Shown here piece after piece: positions 33,184 through 42,422 of a DNA stretch of 64,000 nt. The notes below the pieces were generated by a model, which was not told the DNA's origin, made no database searches, and saw nothing but the letters and a program-made list of their open reading frames with translations. Numbering within the stretch: the first letter of the stretch is position 1; each line of letters opens with the position of its first letter. A program made the translations under genes and the position numbers. Origin of the DNA: G965207335 sp965207335 (GTDB lineage: Bacteria > Pseudomonadota > Gammaproteobacteria > PS1 > Pseudothioglobaceae); contig OZ242267.1 of the NCBI GenBank assembly GCA_965207335.1, forward strand, positions 1,736,001-1,800,000. The letters are read 5' to 3'.

Positions 33184-35883
33184 TTAATGGGCTTCTTGCC
33201 AATTATTGCCTGCATCTATATCAACTACTAGCGGTACGCTTAAACTAACAACATTACACATTAAATTATTAATCTCTTTTTTATAATAATCTAATTTTGA
33301 TGCTAATACCTCAAATACTAGCTCGTCATGTACTTGCATTAGCATTTTAATATCCTTATTATTTTTGCCTATAAAATTATTAATATCCAGCATTGCTTTT
33401 TTAATAATATCAGCAGAGCTACCTTGCATAGGTGCATTAATAGCCGAGCGAGATGCGTGTTGTTGTCTAACTCTATTTTTTGAGTTAATGTCTGTTAAAT
33501 ACAGTCTTCTACCCATAATTGTCTCCACAAAGCCTTGTTTTTTGGCTAATTCTTGAATATTAGTTATATATTCTGCTACTTTCTTGTATTTAGCAAAATA
33601 TGTTGTGATATATTTTTTTGCCTGATGATTGCTAGATTGTATTTGTTTTGCTAAGCCAAAAGCACCCATACCATACATTAGTCCAAAATTAATAGCTTTG
33701 GCATCGCGTCTATTTGTGCTACTAACCTCGCTTTTTTTAATGTCAAACATTTGTGCTGCTGTTGCTATATGAACATCTTCATTATTTAAAAATGCTGATA
33801 ATAAACCATCATCTTTTGATAAATGTGCCATAATTCTTAATTCTATTTGTGAATAATCTGCTGCCATAATAACAAAGTTTTTATCAGCTATAAATGAGCT
33901 ACGAACTCTAGCACCGTCCTTGCTACGAATAGGTATATTTTGTAAATTGGGATTACTAGATGATAGCCTTCCTGTTGCCGTTCCTGCTTGATGATACGAG
34001 GTATGTACTCTGTTAGTTTTTGTATTAATTTGCTTAGGTAGAGCTACTAAGTAAGTAGAATTAAGTTTGCTTAACATTCTATATTGTAGTAGTATTTTAG
34101 CTATTGGGTGTTCTAGTGCTTTTAATGAATTTTCATTAGTTGAGGCTTGTCCTTTACTGGTAGTTTTTACTGGGTTTAGGTTTAAGTGCTCACTATTAAA
34201 TAATATTTCTCGTACTTGTTTTGGTGAGTCTAGGTTAAAACTTGTATTAGAGATAGTATATGCCTGCTTAGTTAATTTTTTAATGTCGTTTAGTATTGTT
34301 TTTTGTTGTTGTAATAAGGTATTTTTATCAATTAATACTCCATTTCTTTCAATATTAACTAGTGTTTTTATAAGTGGTAGTTCTAAATTTTGATACAACT
34401 CTAATAATAAAGGATATTGCTTAATTTTCTTATCCAATATATCATTTAATTCTTTGGTAATTATTACATCTTCACAGGCATAAGGATAAGCATTTTCTAT
34501 AGCTATTTCATCAAATGTTTTTTTATTTTTGCCACTACCTACTATGTCAGTGAATTTTATGGTTTTATACTGTAAGTAAAAACTAGCCAAATCATCCATA
34601 TTATGTAAGCTAGCTGTGCTGTTTAGGCAGTATGATTTTAACATAGTGTCGTCATCTATGCCGTTTAGTTCAATATCATAATTAGCCAATATATGTGAGT
34701 CGTATTTTAAATTTTGTCCTATTTTTTTGATATTTTTATCAATAAATATTGGTTTTAATTCAGATAATACCATAGTAATATCTAATTGTTTTATTACCCC
34801 TAAATAACTATGTGCAACAGGTAGATAAAATGCTATTTTGTCTATCAAAAATACCAAGCCAACTAATTTAGCATCCATATAGTTAAGGCTTGTAGTCTCA
34901 GTATCAAATACAAATTTACCAGCCTTGTAAATATCATCTATTAGCAATTTTAGTTCTTCTTTTTTGCTAATAACTTTTTGTGTGTATTTAACTAATAAAG
35001 AATTATTATTTTTATCATCAGCACTAACTATATCTAATTTACTAATTTGCCTAAGCCACTGCCTAAAACCGTATTTTTTATATAGCTCTGCTAGTTTATT
35101 ATTATTTGGCTTTGGCTTACAATCATTAAAATTAATGTCTAATTTTATATCATATTTTAGAGTAACTAACTCATATGATAAGTCCAATAATGCCATATTA
35201 TCTCTTAGTTTTTCACCAACTTTGCCTTTAATATCATGGCAATTTGCTTTTATATTAGCTATATTTTGATATTTTTTAAGCCATGTGGATGCTGTCTTAG
35301 GTCCTACACTAGGAACTCCTGGAATATTATCACTACTATCACCGCTAAGTGCTAAGAAGTATGATATTTGCTCTGGATAAACATTAAGTTTATCAAAAAC
35401 TTCCTGAACGCCAAGTAATTTATTCTTCATATCTAATTGATAAACACAACCGCCTACTAAGCGATATAAATCTTTGTCGCTACTAGCTATAATAGTATCA
35501 ATATTGAGTTTTTTTATTTGTTTTACTAAACTTGCTATTACATCATCAGCTTCAACATCAGGCTCACATATAAAAGGCAAACCCATAGCTTTAATAATAT
35601 CGTAGAGTGGCTCTATTTGCATAACAAGTTCTGCATCTGCTGGCTTACGGTTAATTTTGTATTCTGGGTAAATTTTATGGCGAAAATTACTACCTTTATG
35701 GTCAAATATAACAATTATGTCTGCATCAGGATATTTATTTTCAAGCATTTTAATACTATTTATAACTCCAAAAATAGCACCAGTTGGAAAGCCATCGTCA
35801 TTAGCTAGATTTTGATTAAGAGTAGCAAAGTACGAACGAAATAAAAATGCCGAACCATCTAATAAAATAATTTTAGCTTGCAT
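33184..35883 (-). CDS. polA: DNA polymerase I
   Basis: PolA is the repair and Okazaki-fragment polymerase. It has 899 residues with all three modules. The 5'-3' exonuclease begins LLDGSAFLFRSYFA and has the helical clamp SGDSSDNIPGVPSVGPKTAS. The 3'-5' exonuclease has FDTETTSL. The polymerase has AADYSQIELRIMAH, RRDAKAINFGLMYGMG and QVHDELVFEV. It is followed after three bases by the restriction-modification island on the same strand. Confidence 0.97.
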   Translation of the reverse strand: MQAKIILLDGSAFLFRSYFATLNQNLANDDGFPTGAIFGVINSIKMLENKYPDADIIVIFDHKGSNFRHKIYPEYKINRKPADAELVMQIEPLYDIIKAMGLPFICEPDVEADDVIASLVKQIKKLNIDTIIASSDKDLYRLVGGCVYQLDMKNKLLGVQEVFDKLNVYPEQISYFLALSGDSSDNIPGVPSVGPKTASTWLKKYQNIANIKANCHDIKGKVGEKLRDNMALLDLSYELVTLKYDIKLDINFNDCKPKPNNNKLAELYKKYGFRQWLRQISKLDIVSADDKNNNSLLVKYTQKVISKKEELKLLIDDIYKAGKFVFDTETTSLNYMDAKLVGLVFLIDKIAFYLPVAHSYLGVIKQLDITMVLSELKPIFIDKNIKKIGQNLKYDSHILANYDIELNGIDDDTMLKSYCLNSTASLHNMDDLASFYLQYKTIKFTDIVGSGKNKKTFDEIAIENAYPYACEDVIITKELNDILDKKIKQYPLLLELYQNLELPLIKTLVNIERNGVLIDKNTLLQQQKTILNDIKKLTKQAYTISNTSFNLDSPKQVREILFNSEHLNLNPVKTTSKGQASTNENSLKALEHPIAKILLQYRMLSKLNSTYLVALPKQINTKTNRVHTSYHQAGTATGRLSSSNPNLQNIPIRSKDGARVRSSFIADKNFVIMAADYSQIELRIMAHLSKDDGLLSAFLNNEDVHIATAAQMFDIKKSEVSSTNRRDAKAINFGLMYGMGAFGLAKQIQSSNHQAKKYITTYFAKYKKVAEYITNIQELAKKQGFVETIMGRRLYLTDINSKNRVRQQHASRSAINAPMQGSSADIIKKAMLDINNFIGKNNKDIKMLMQVHDELVFEVLASKLDYYKKEINNLMCNVVSLSVPLVVDIDAGNNWQEAH

Positions 35884-35887
35884 TATT

Positions 35888-35923
35888 TTTTTTCATAAAC
35901 GAATATTTTTTCATAAACGAACA
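35888..35923. repeat. 18-base tandem duplication at the hisF-polA junction
   Basis: TTTTTTCATAAACGAATA at 35888 is repeated as TTTTTTCATAAACGAACA at 35906. The second unit holds the hisF stop codon and last residues (VRL). The first unit is the only spacer before polA. It looks like a recent slippage duplication. Confidence 0.7.
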
Positions 35924-36690
35924 TTTATATTGTGTTTTTGCATAAATTCTTTGGCTTCTAAAATAGTATAAGTATTAAAATGGAATATACTAGCGGCTAA
36001 TACTGCATCTGCTTTGCCTTTTTTTATGCCATCTACTAAGTGCATAAGAGAGCCAACACCACCAGATGCTATAACTGACACCGATGTTGCATCTGATACT
36101 TCTTTTGTGAGTGCTAGGTCAAAGCCGTTTTTGGTACCGTCTTTATCCATAGAAGTTAATAAAATTTCTCCTGCACCAATATTAGTATCGCTTTGGGTAT
36201 TTTTAATAGCCCATTGTACTGCATCAATATTGGTTTTTTTTCTACCACCATGAGTAAAAATCTGCCATTTATTTGGTGAGCTAGATACTTGTTTAGCGTC
36301 AATTGCTATTACTATACATTGTGAGCCAAAATAATTACTAGCCTTTGTTATTAATTCCCTATCATAAATAGCAGCCGAATTTATCGCAACTTTATCAGCC
36401 CCAGCATCAAGCATTTCTTTAATATTGTCAATAGTGCGAATACCGCCACCTACTGTAAGTGGAATAAAAACCTCATCTGCTATATCACTTACCATCTGTT
36501 TTAAAATATCTCTATTTTCACAACTTGCAGTAATATCTAAAAAAACTAGTTCATCAGCACCTTGCTCATCATATTTTTTAGCTACTAAAACAGGGTCTCC
36601 AGCATCTTTAATATCAACAAATTGCACGCCTTTTACCACTCTTGCGTCGCGAACATCTAAACAGGGAATAATACGATTTGACAAACTCAT
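35911..36690 (-). CDS. hisF: Imidazole glycerol phosphate synthase subunit HisF
   Basis: HisF is the cyclase half of the HisHF enzyme in histidine synthesis. It has 259 residues forming a half-barrel repeat. The conserved IIPCLDVRDARVVKGVQF with catalytic Asp11, TVGGGIRTIDNIKEMLDAGA, and STDKDGT-like TSMDKDGTKNGFDL with Asp130 are visible. No hisH, hisA or hisI adjoins it, so the his genes are scattered. It is followed after 27 bases by polA. Confidence 0.97.
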   Translation of the reverse strand: MSLSNRIIPCLDVRDARVVKGVQFVDIKDAGDPVLVAKKYDEQGADELVFLDITASCENRDILKQMVSDIADEVFIPLTVGGGIRTIDNIKEMLDAGADKVAINSAAIYDRELITKASNYFGSQCIVIAIDAKQVSSSPNKWQIFTHGGRKKTNIDAVQWAIKNTQSDTNIGAGEILLTSMDKDGTKNGFDLALTKEVSDATSVSVIASGGVGSLMHLVDGIKKGKADAVLAASIFHFNTYTILEAKEFMQKHNINVRL

Positions 36691-36886
36691 AGCTGCTTAT
36701 TTTACTGAATATAATTTAAACAATAAGTAAATTTAACTATCAATTTTATGGGATAATCAACTTCTTGTTACATAAAAAGAGGCTTGTTATAAGGTAATTG
36801 CGATTATATATATGCTGTTTAATGGTTTTTAATTGCCTAATAACAATATTTATTTATACTACATACAACTAACGCAAACTATATGT

Positions 36887-37050
36887 GAGACCTTTGCATA
36901 AACATGAATAATCATCAGAACCCCGCTTTTTACTCACTTGATAATTTTTATCAAACCAGCCTTAGAACAACTAGGGCAGGCTTTATAGAATATTATCAAT
37001 TAAGCAAAAATCAGAGCTTTGTTAATCATCCCTATTTATGCAAAGGCCTC
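36887..37050. mobile_element. GAGACC-ended MITE-like element, copy before rpsB
   Basis: This 164-base copy has ends GAGACCTTTGCATAAAC and TTTATGCAAAGGCCTC. It is flanked by a perfect direct ATGT (36883-36886 and 37051-37054), a clear 4-base target duplication. The interior shares ATCATCAGAACCCCGCTTTT and AGCAAAAATCAGAGCTTTG with the copy at 62156-62309, in opposite orientation. It lies about 80 bases before rpsB. Confidence 0.9.
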
Positions 37051-37132
37051 ATGTTTGTAAGTAATTCAGGGTGCTTTTTTATAAAGTTTGATTACTATGT
37101 TGTAGAAGTTTAACCCAAATAAAAGGAAAATA

Positions 37133-38047
37133 ATGACTAAAATAAAAATGAAAACTATGTTTGAATCTGGAATTCATTTTGGACATAGAACTAGATTCTG
37201 GCATCCAAAAATGGAACCTTATATATATGGTGCTCACAATGGCATTCATATTATCAACTTAGAAAAAACCCTACTTATGTTTAATGATGCTTTAAACTTT
37301 ATATCTAAGTCTGTTGCTAGTAATAAAAATATATTGTTTGTAGGCACAAAAAGACCCGCTTCAAATACCATCAAAGAAGAGGCAATTCGTTGCGGTATGC
37401 CATATGTTAATTATCGTTGGTTAGGCGGTATGATGACTAACTATAAAACTATTAAAGAATCTATTAAACGCTTAAAGGATTTAGAGTATTTAGCCGAAGA
37501 GAACTTTAACCATGTTAGCAAGAAAGAAGGCTTAATGATGCGTAGAGAGATGAACAAACTAGAAAAAAGTTTGGGCGGTATCAAAGACTTAAATACTACC
37601 CCTGATATACTATTTATCATTGATATAGGGCATGAAAAAATTGCACTAAAAGAAGCACGAAAATTAAACATACCCGTTGTTGCTGTGGTTGATACTAACT
37701 ATAATCCAGAAAATATTGATTACATAATTCCCGGCAATGATGATTCTATTGGTGCTATTAGTTTTTATGTTCGTGAGGTAACTAATACTATATTAGAAAC
37801 TAAAGCTACCATGTTAGCAGGGCAAACAAAAGAAAAAGCGGTAGAAGTTAAAAAAACCACTGTTATTGAAAAACCCCCAACAAATAAAGGCGAAACCAGT
37901 ACAATTGCTAGCAAAAAAACCCCAACAATTAAATACAAAGAAACTAGTACAATTGCTAGCAAAAAACCCCCAACAGTTACAGACAAAGAACAAAAGCCAG
38001 CAAGTGTTGCAACAAAAACAAGCACCGCCAGTAATAAAAAATCTTAA
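37133..38047 (+). CDS. rpsB: Ribosomal protein S2 with a long repetitive tail
   Basis: S2 is a component of the small ribosomal subunit. Residues 1-225 are normal S2: KTMFESGIHFGHRTRFWHPK, NILFVGTKRPA, YVNYRWLGGMMTNYKTI and NIPVVAVVDTNYNPENIDYI. A tail of about 75 residues follows, far beyond the usual 240-residue length. It is made of Lys/Thr/Pro/Ser-rich repeats such as STIASKKTPTIKYKE and STIASKKPPTVTDKE, encoded by a DNA repeat of about 50 bases. The ribosome site AAAGGAAAAT is good. Confidence 0.96.
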   Translation: MTKIKMKTMFESGIHFGHRTRFWHPKMEPYIYGAHNGIHIINLEKTLLMFNDALNFISKSVASNKNILFVGTKRPASNTIKEEAIRCGMPYVNYRWLGGMMTNYKTIKESIKRLKDLEYLAEENFNHVSKKEGLMMRREMNKLEKSLGGIKDLNTTPDILFIIDIGHEKIALKEARKLNIPVVAVVDTNYNPENIDYIIPGNDDSIGAISFYVREVTNTILETKATMLAGQTKEKAVEVKKTTVIEKPPTNKGETSTIASKKTPTIKYKETSTIASKKPPTVTDKEQKPASVATKTSTASNKKS

Positions 38048-38056
38048 TAACATTGT

Positions 38057-38218
38057 GAGACCTTTGCATAATATGAATAATCATCAAAAACCCACTTTTC
38101 ACCAACTTAGCAATTTTATTAAACCCAGTCTTAGCCCTGCTAGGACAAAGTTTAATAAAATCACTAATTCGGCAAAAATTAAATTTTTGCTAATCACCCC
38201 TATTTATGCAAAGGCCTC
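38057..38218. mobile_element. GAGACC-ended MITE-like element between rpsB and tsf
   Basis: This 162-base copy has ends GAGACCTTTGCATAATA and TATTTATGCAAAGGCCTC. It is flanked by perfect direct ATTGT (38052-38056 and 38219-38223), a 5-base target duplication. It begins ten bases after the rpsB stop and ends 30 bases before tsf, so it lies inside a normally tight operon. A short frame of about 50 codons inside begins MNNHQKPTFHQLSNF. Confidence 0.9.
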
Positions 38219-38248
38219 ATTGTAAAAATTACAAAATAAGGGATTATT

Positions 38249-39124
38249 ATGACAATTACCGCATCTTTGGTAAAAGAATTAAGAGATAGAACAGGCTCTG
38301 GAATGATGGACTGCAAAAGAGCTTTAGTAGAAACAGACGGCGATTTAGAAAAAGCAATAGACTTAATGCGTACATCAGGTGCTGTTAAAGCGGCTAAAAA
38401 AGCAGGCAGAATAGCGGCAGAAGGAGTTGTTAATGTAGAATTATCAAAAGACAAGAAATATGCTATTATGCTTGAAGTAAACTCAGAGACTGATTTTGTA
38501 ACTAAAAGCAATGATTTTATTAATTTTTGTAAAAGTTTATTAGATTTAGCATTAAATAATATTGTTAACACTTTAGATGAGTTATTAAATATTAAGTTAA
38601 ATGGTGCTAGTGTTAATTCTGTTAGAGAAGAATTAATTGGCAAAATTGGCGAGAATATTACAATTAGAAGGTTAAATTCATTAAGTACAGAAAATGGCTC
38701 AATAGGGATATATCAACACGGCGGTAAAATCGCAACTATGGTTAAGTTAGATATTAAAAATCAAGAGTTAGCCAAAAATATAGCTATGCATATAGCAGCT
38801 AGTAACCCTGAGTGTATTGATGATTCTAGCATTCCAGACGAGGTATTAGCCAGAGAAAAAGCCATTTTTATCCAACAAGCCAAAGAAAGCGGTAAGCCAG
38901 ATAATATTATTGAAAAAATGATTGCAGGTAAAATGAAAAAATTTATTAAAGATATAACTTTATACGGACAAGGTTTTATAAAAGACCCAGATATTAGTAT
39001 CGCAAAACTACTAAGCAATAATAATGCCAAAGTACTATCCTTTACACGCTATGAAGTTGGTGAAGGTATAGAAAAAGCCGAAACTGATTTTAGAGAAGAA
39101 GTTATGGCACAAGTCAAAGGGTAA
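38249..39124 (+). CDS. tsf: Elongation factor Ts
   Basis: EF-Ts is the nucleotide-exchange factor for EF-Tu. It has 291 residues. The N-terminal VKELRDRTGSGMMDCKRALVE and the core segment NSETDFVTKSNDFINF are diagnostic. The C-terminus with YEVGEGIEKAETDFREEVM is complete. AAGGGA lies upstream as the ribosome site. It follows rpsB, from which it is separated by the repeat element. Confidence 0.97.
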   Translation: MTITASLVKELRDRTGSGMMDCKRALVETDGDLEKAIDLMRTSGAVKAAKKAGRIAAEGVVNVELSKDKKYAIMLEVNSETDFVTKSNDFINFCKSLLDLALNNIVNTLDELLNIKLNGASVNSVREELIGKIGENITIRRLNSLSTENGSIGIYQHGGKIATMVKLDIKNQELAKNIAMHIAASNPECIDDSSIPDEVLAREKAIFIQQAKESGKPDNIIEKMIAGKMKKFIKDITLYGQGFIKDPDISIAKLLSNNNAKVLSFTRYEVGEGIEKAETDFREEVMAQVKG

Positions 39125-39143
39125 TATAATCTAAAAACTACAT

Positions 39144-39173
39144 GCTAATCACTCCTATTTATGCAAAGGCCTC
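39144..39173. mobile_element. Single end of the GAGACC element at the start of cdsA
   Basis: GCTAATCACTCCTATTTATG continues as CAAAGGCCTC and is identical in type to the right end of the copy at 38057-38218. The rest of the element is missing. The ATG in this end is the only canonical start codon available to cdsA. Confidence 0.75.
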
Positions 39174-39991
39174 TTATAAATAGCAATAGAATAATTACCG
39201 CAGTGGCATTGGCATTGTTTTTTGTATTTATTTTCTATCTGCAAAATACAATATACTTTCAATTAACATTATTGGCTATTTCTTTGCTTGCAGGCTATGA
39301 ATGGGCAAAATTATCTAAATTTAATAAGCATTATCAATATATTAGTTTTGCTATTTTGCTACTATTATCTATAAGTATAAGTTTATATGCTGCATTTATT
39401 AGCACTTTGTATGTATTTGATATTATTACTGTTTCTTTGATTTTTTGGTTGTTTAATTTAGTCTTTATTCTTGCCTATCCTAAACTTTTGCCGTTTTGGT
39501 ATGGAACTTGGTGGTTAAAAAGTATTAATGGTATATTATTTATAGTGCCAATGCTGTTATTTATTATAGTTATACATAATAGCCCATTTAAAGATTTGTT
39601 AATGTTGTTTTTTATTATTATTTGGTCAGCAGATATTGGCGGGTATTTTGTTGGAAAATATTTTGGAAAGCATAAGTTAATGCCAAAGGTAAGCCCTAAT
39701 AAAACCATAGAAGGTTTATTAGGAGGTTTATTTTTGGCATTATTGGCAGTGTTTATTTGGACTTTAGCCAATAGCAGTATTAATTTTAATATTAGTTACT
39801 TATTTTTTACCATAACACTGGTTTTATTTTCTGTTATTGGTGATTTATATGAAAGTCTATTTAAAAGGGCATCAAATGTCAAAGATAGTGGTAGTATATT
39901 ACCAGGACATGGTGGTATTTTAGACAGGATAGATAGTATAGCCTCTTCAATACCTATATTTGCAGTTATAATTTTAAGCTCTTCATTATGA
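39161..39991 (+). CDS. cdsA: Phosphatidate cytidylyltransferase
   Basis: CdsA makes CDP-diacylglycerol from phosphatidate and CTP, the substrate of PgsA. It has 276 residues with many membrane helices. The signature FKRASNVKDSGSILPGHGGI, followed by LDRIDS near residues 228-252, is complete. The N-terminus MQRPL is encoded by the end of a GAGACC repeat; family similarity starts only at NRIITAV, and no other ATG, GTG or TTG lies between. In many gammaproteobacteria pyrH, frr and uppS lie between tsf and cdsA; here they are absent. It overlaps dxr by four bases. Confidence 0.93.
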   Translation: MQRPLINSNRIITAVALALFFVFIFYLQNTIYFQLTLLAISLLAGYEWAKLSKFNKHYQYISFAILLLLSISISLYAAFISTLYVFDIITVSLIFWLFNLVFILAYPKLLPFWYGTWWLKSINGILFIVPMLLFIIVIHNSPFKDLLMLFFIIIWSADIGGYFVGKYFGKHKLMPKVSPNKTIEGLLGGLFLALLAVFIWTLANSSINFNISYLFFTITLVLFSVIGDLYESLFKRASNVKDSGSILPGHGGILDRIDSIASSIPIFAVIILSSSL

Positions 39992-41139
39992 AGAATATTG
40001 CTATTTTTGGTGCAACAGGATCTATTGGTACTAGCACTCTAGCTGTTATTGATTTACACCCTGAGCAATTTACTGTTTTTGCCATAAGTGCAAACACAAA
40101 CTGGCAAAAAATGCACGCACTTTGTAAAAAATATCAGCCAAAATTTGCTGTTATGACTGACAAAACAGCAGGTGAAAAATTAAATAAAGCACTTAAACAA
40201 AGTAATACTGTGGTTTTATTAGGAGAAAGTGCTTTATTTGATATTGTCAAGCAAGTAGAGTTAGATATAGTGATGGCGGCTATTGTTGGCAGTGCAGGAA
40301 TGCTTTCAACGCTAGCTGCAATAAAAGCCAACAAACGAGTTTTATTAGCGAATAAAGAATCTTTGGTATTATCTGGAGATTTATTAATAAAAACCTTAGC
40401 AAACTCTGATGCAGAACTATTGCCTGTTGATAGCGAGCATTCTGCCATTTATCAATGTTTGCAATCTGGCAAGGATGGTTTAAAAAAGATTCAATTAACT
40501 GCCTCAGGAGGTCCTTTTTTACATACTCCTTATAATGAGCTAGCAAATGTTAGTCCAGAAGATGCTTGTAAGCATCCAAATTGGGATATGGGAAGAAAAA
40601 TATCCATAGACTCAGCTACTATGATGAATAAAGGCTTAGAACTTATTGAAGCTTTTTATTTGTTTGGCTTAGCAAAAGATAATATTGATGTTATTATTCA
40701 TCCGCAAAGCATAATTCATTCCTTAGTTTTTTATAAAGACGGCTCAACACTTGCACAGTTAGGAGTCCCTGATATGCGTTGTGCTATATCGTATGCTTTA
40801 TCCTATCCAAAGAGAATAGAATCAGGTGTTGCTAGTTTAAGTTTAGCAGAGGTTGCAAACTTAGAATTTTATCCTGTTGATTTAAAAAAATTCAGATGCT
40901 TAAAATTAAGTATGGATGTTTTAAAACAAGGTGGTAGTGCAATAGCAACGCTAAATAGTGCTAATGAGATAGCTGTTGAGGCGTTTTTAGCCAAAAAAAT
41001 AGGTTTTTTAAATATTGCCACGGTAATAGAGCAAACACTAAATATCCAAAAATCATATCCAATAGACAACATAGAAGCGATAATGGCTAATGATATTACC
41101 TCAAGAGAAATAGCAAGTAATATTATTAATAATATATGA
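39988..41139 (+). CDS. dxr: 1-deoxy-D-xylulose 5-phosphate reductoisomerase
   Basis: Dxr converts DXP to MEP, the second step of the non-mevalonate isoprenoid pathway. It has 383 residues. The NADPH-binding GATGSIGTSTLAVID, the metal-site segment LLPVDSEHSAIYQCL, TASGGPF, and the SIDSATMMNKGLELIEA segment are all present. It overlaps cdsA and the following M23 gene by ATGA four-base overlaps. IspE of the same pathway is encoded at 48 kb. Confidence 0.98.
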   Translation: MKNIAIFGATGSIGTSTLAVIDLHPEQFTVFAISANTNWQKMHALCKKYQPKFAVMTDKTAGEKLNKALKQSNTVVLLGESALFDIVKQVELDIVMAAIVGSAGMLSTLAAIKANKRVLLANKESLVLSGDLLIKTLANSDAELLPVDSEHSAIYQCLQSGKDGLKKIQLTASGGPFLHTPYNELANVSPEDACKHPNWDMGRKISIDSATMMNKGLELIEAFYLFGLAKDNIDVIIHPQSIIHSLVFYKDGSTLAQLGVPDMRCAISYALSYPKRIESGVASLSLAEVANLEFYPVDLKKFRCLKLSMDVLKQGGSAIATLNSANEIAVEAFLAKKIGFLNIATVIEQTLNIQKSYPIDNIEAIMANDITSREIASNIINNI

Positions 41140-42263
41140 AACACTATACAAGAGGCATATACTATAAATACATAATAGTATTACTACTTATAATATATAG
41201 TAGTATTAGTTATGGTGCTGTTAATGAACATATATTCATAGTTAAAAACAACGACACTTTAACTAAGTATTTTAAGCAATTAAATATCTCTCAAAATATA
41301 TTATGGGCAATTTTAAATAAAGATAGTAATAGCAAAGAATTAAATAACCTACAACTTGGAAGTAAAGTTATTATAAAAAATAATCATAATAATAAATACT
41401 TGCAAATAATATACAAAATATCAAAAGCTACTACCTTAATATACACTTATAATAACTCTAAGATATCTAATGATAGTATTATTAATTATCAAACTAAAGC
41501 ATTAGCCATTAAAACCATAACTATTAAAAAATCATTATTTTATGATGGTAGAAAAACAGGTGTTAGTAAGAAAGTGTTAGAGTTAATTTATAGCAAACTA
41601 AGAAATTTAATTGATTTTTATCATGATATTAAAAAAGGTGATAAATTTATTATAGTTTATAAAAAGTACCCTATTAACAGTAAACCAGAGGCAATATATT
41701 ATCTAGGTGCAAATAAAGTTATTAAAATATACTTATACAAAAACAAATATTATCATAGTAATAGTTATAAGTTTAACTCTCTATTTATAAAACCAGTAAA
41801 CAATTCTATAGTTAGCTCAGAGTTTAGTAAAAGACGATATCATCCAATATTAAAAAAATACCTTGGTCATAAAGGTATTGATTATGCAGCAAAAACAGGT
41901 ACGCCAATATATGCAAGCAGAGATGGAAGTGTTAAATTTATAAAAAGCATAGCTAGTTATGGTAATGTTATTTATATTAATCATGACAAAAAATACACCA
42001 CAGTATATGCACATTTATCTAAATTTGCTAAAAATATTAAAGAGGGCAAAAAGGTTAGTCAAGGCAATTTAATAGGTTTTGTAGGGCAAACAGGTTGGTC
42101 GACAGGACCACACCTACATTTTGAGATTAGAGTTTACAATGAAGCACAAAATCCAAAATCCTTAATTGGCAAAAGTATAAAAAGCCAAAACTACGATGAC
42201 TATTTAGCCTTTAAAAGTAAAGTATCAGCAATAAATTTATTTACTAAGATAAATAAAAAATAA
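41136..42263 (+). CDS. M23-family peptidoglycan endopeptidase
   Basis: This 375-residue exported or membrane-anchored protein begins with a signal segment (about 12-28) and a LysM/OapA-like region (FIVKNNDTLTKYFKQLNISQ). The C-terminal M23 peptidase has the zinc ligands His and Asp in LGHKGIDYAAKTGTPIYAS and HLH in TGPHLHFEIRVYN. It resembles MepM-type D,D-endopeptidases that open peptidoglycan cross-links. The position after dxr differs from E. coli, where rseP would follow soon after. Confidence 0.92.
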   Translation: MKHYTRGIYYKYIIVLLLIIYSSISYGAVNEHIFIVKNNDTLTKYFKQLNISQNILWAILNKDSNSKELNNLQLGSKVIIKNNHNNKYLQIIYKISKATTLIYTYNNSKISNDSIINYQTKALAIKTITIKKSLFYDGRKTGVSKKVLELIYSKLRNLIDFYHDIKKGDKFIIVYKKYPINSKPEAIYYLGANKVIKIYLYKNKYYHSNSYKFNSLFIKPVNNSIVSSEFSKRRYHPILKKYLGHKGIDYAAKTGTPIYASRDGSVKFIKSIASYGNVIYINHDKKYTTVYAHLSKFAKNIKEGKKVSQGNLIGFVGQTGWSTGPHLHFEIRVYNEAQNPKSLIGKSIKSQNYDDYLAFKSKVSAINLFTKINKK

Positions 42264-42422
42264 TATTACTGTATTGCAAAAACATTAGTAAAAAAGCTGA
42301 AATATCTCATCAAAATATACAATTATGCAATAATTTAACAAGTTTTTTATTTGTCTGAGCGATTTAAATAATTAATACTGATAAAATATAGTATTTTATA
42401 TAATGTAATAATACAACTAAGT

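Noticed and set aside
36904..37113. A 69-codon frame inside the element before rpsB, and a similar one at 38083-38225
   Set aside because: They lie within the repeat copies, run past the element ends and differ in reading frame continuity between copies. At best they are remnants of a transposase N-terminus.
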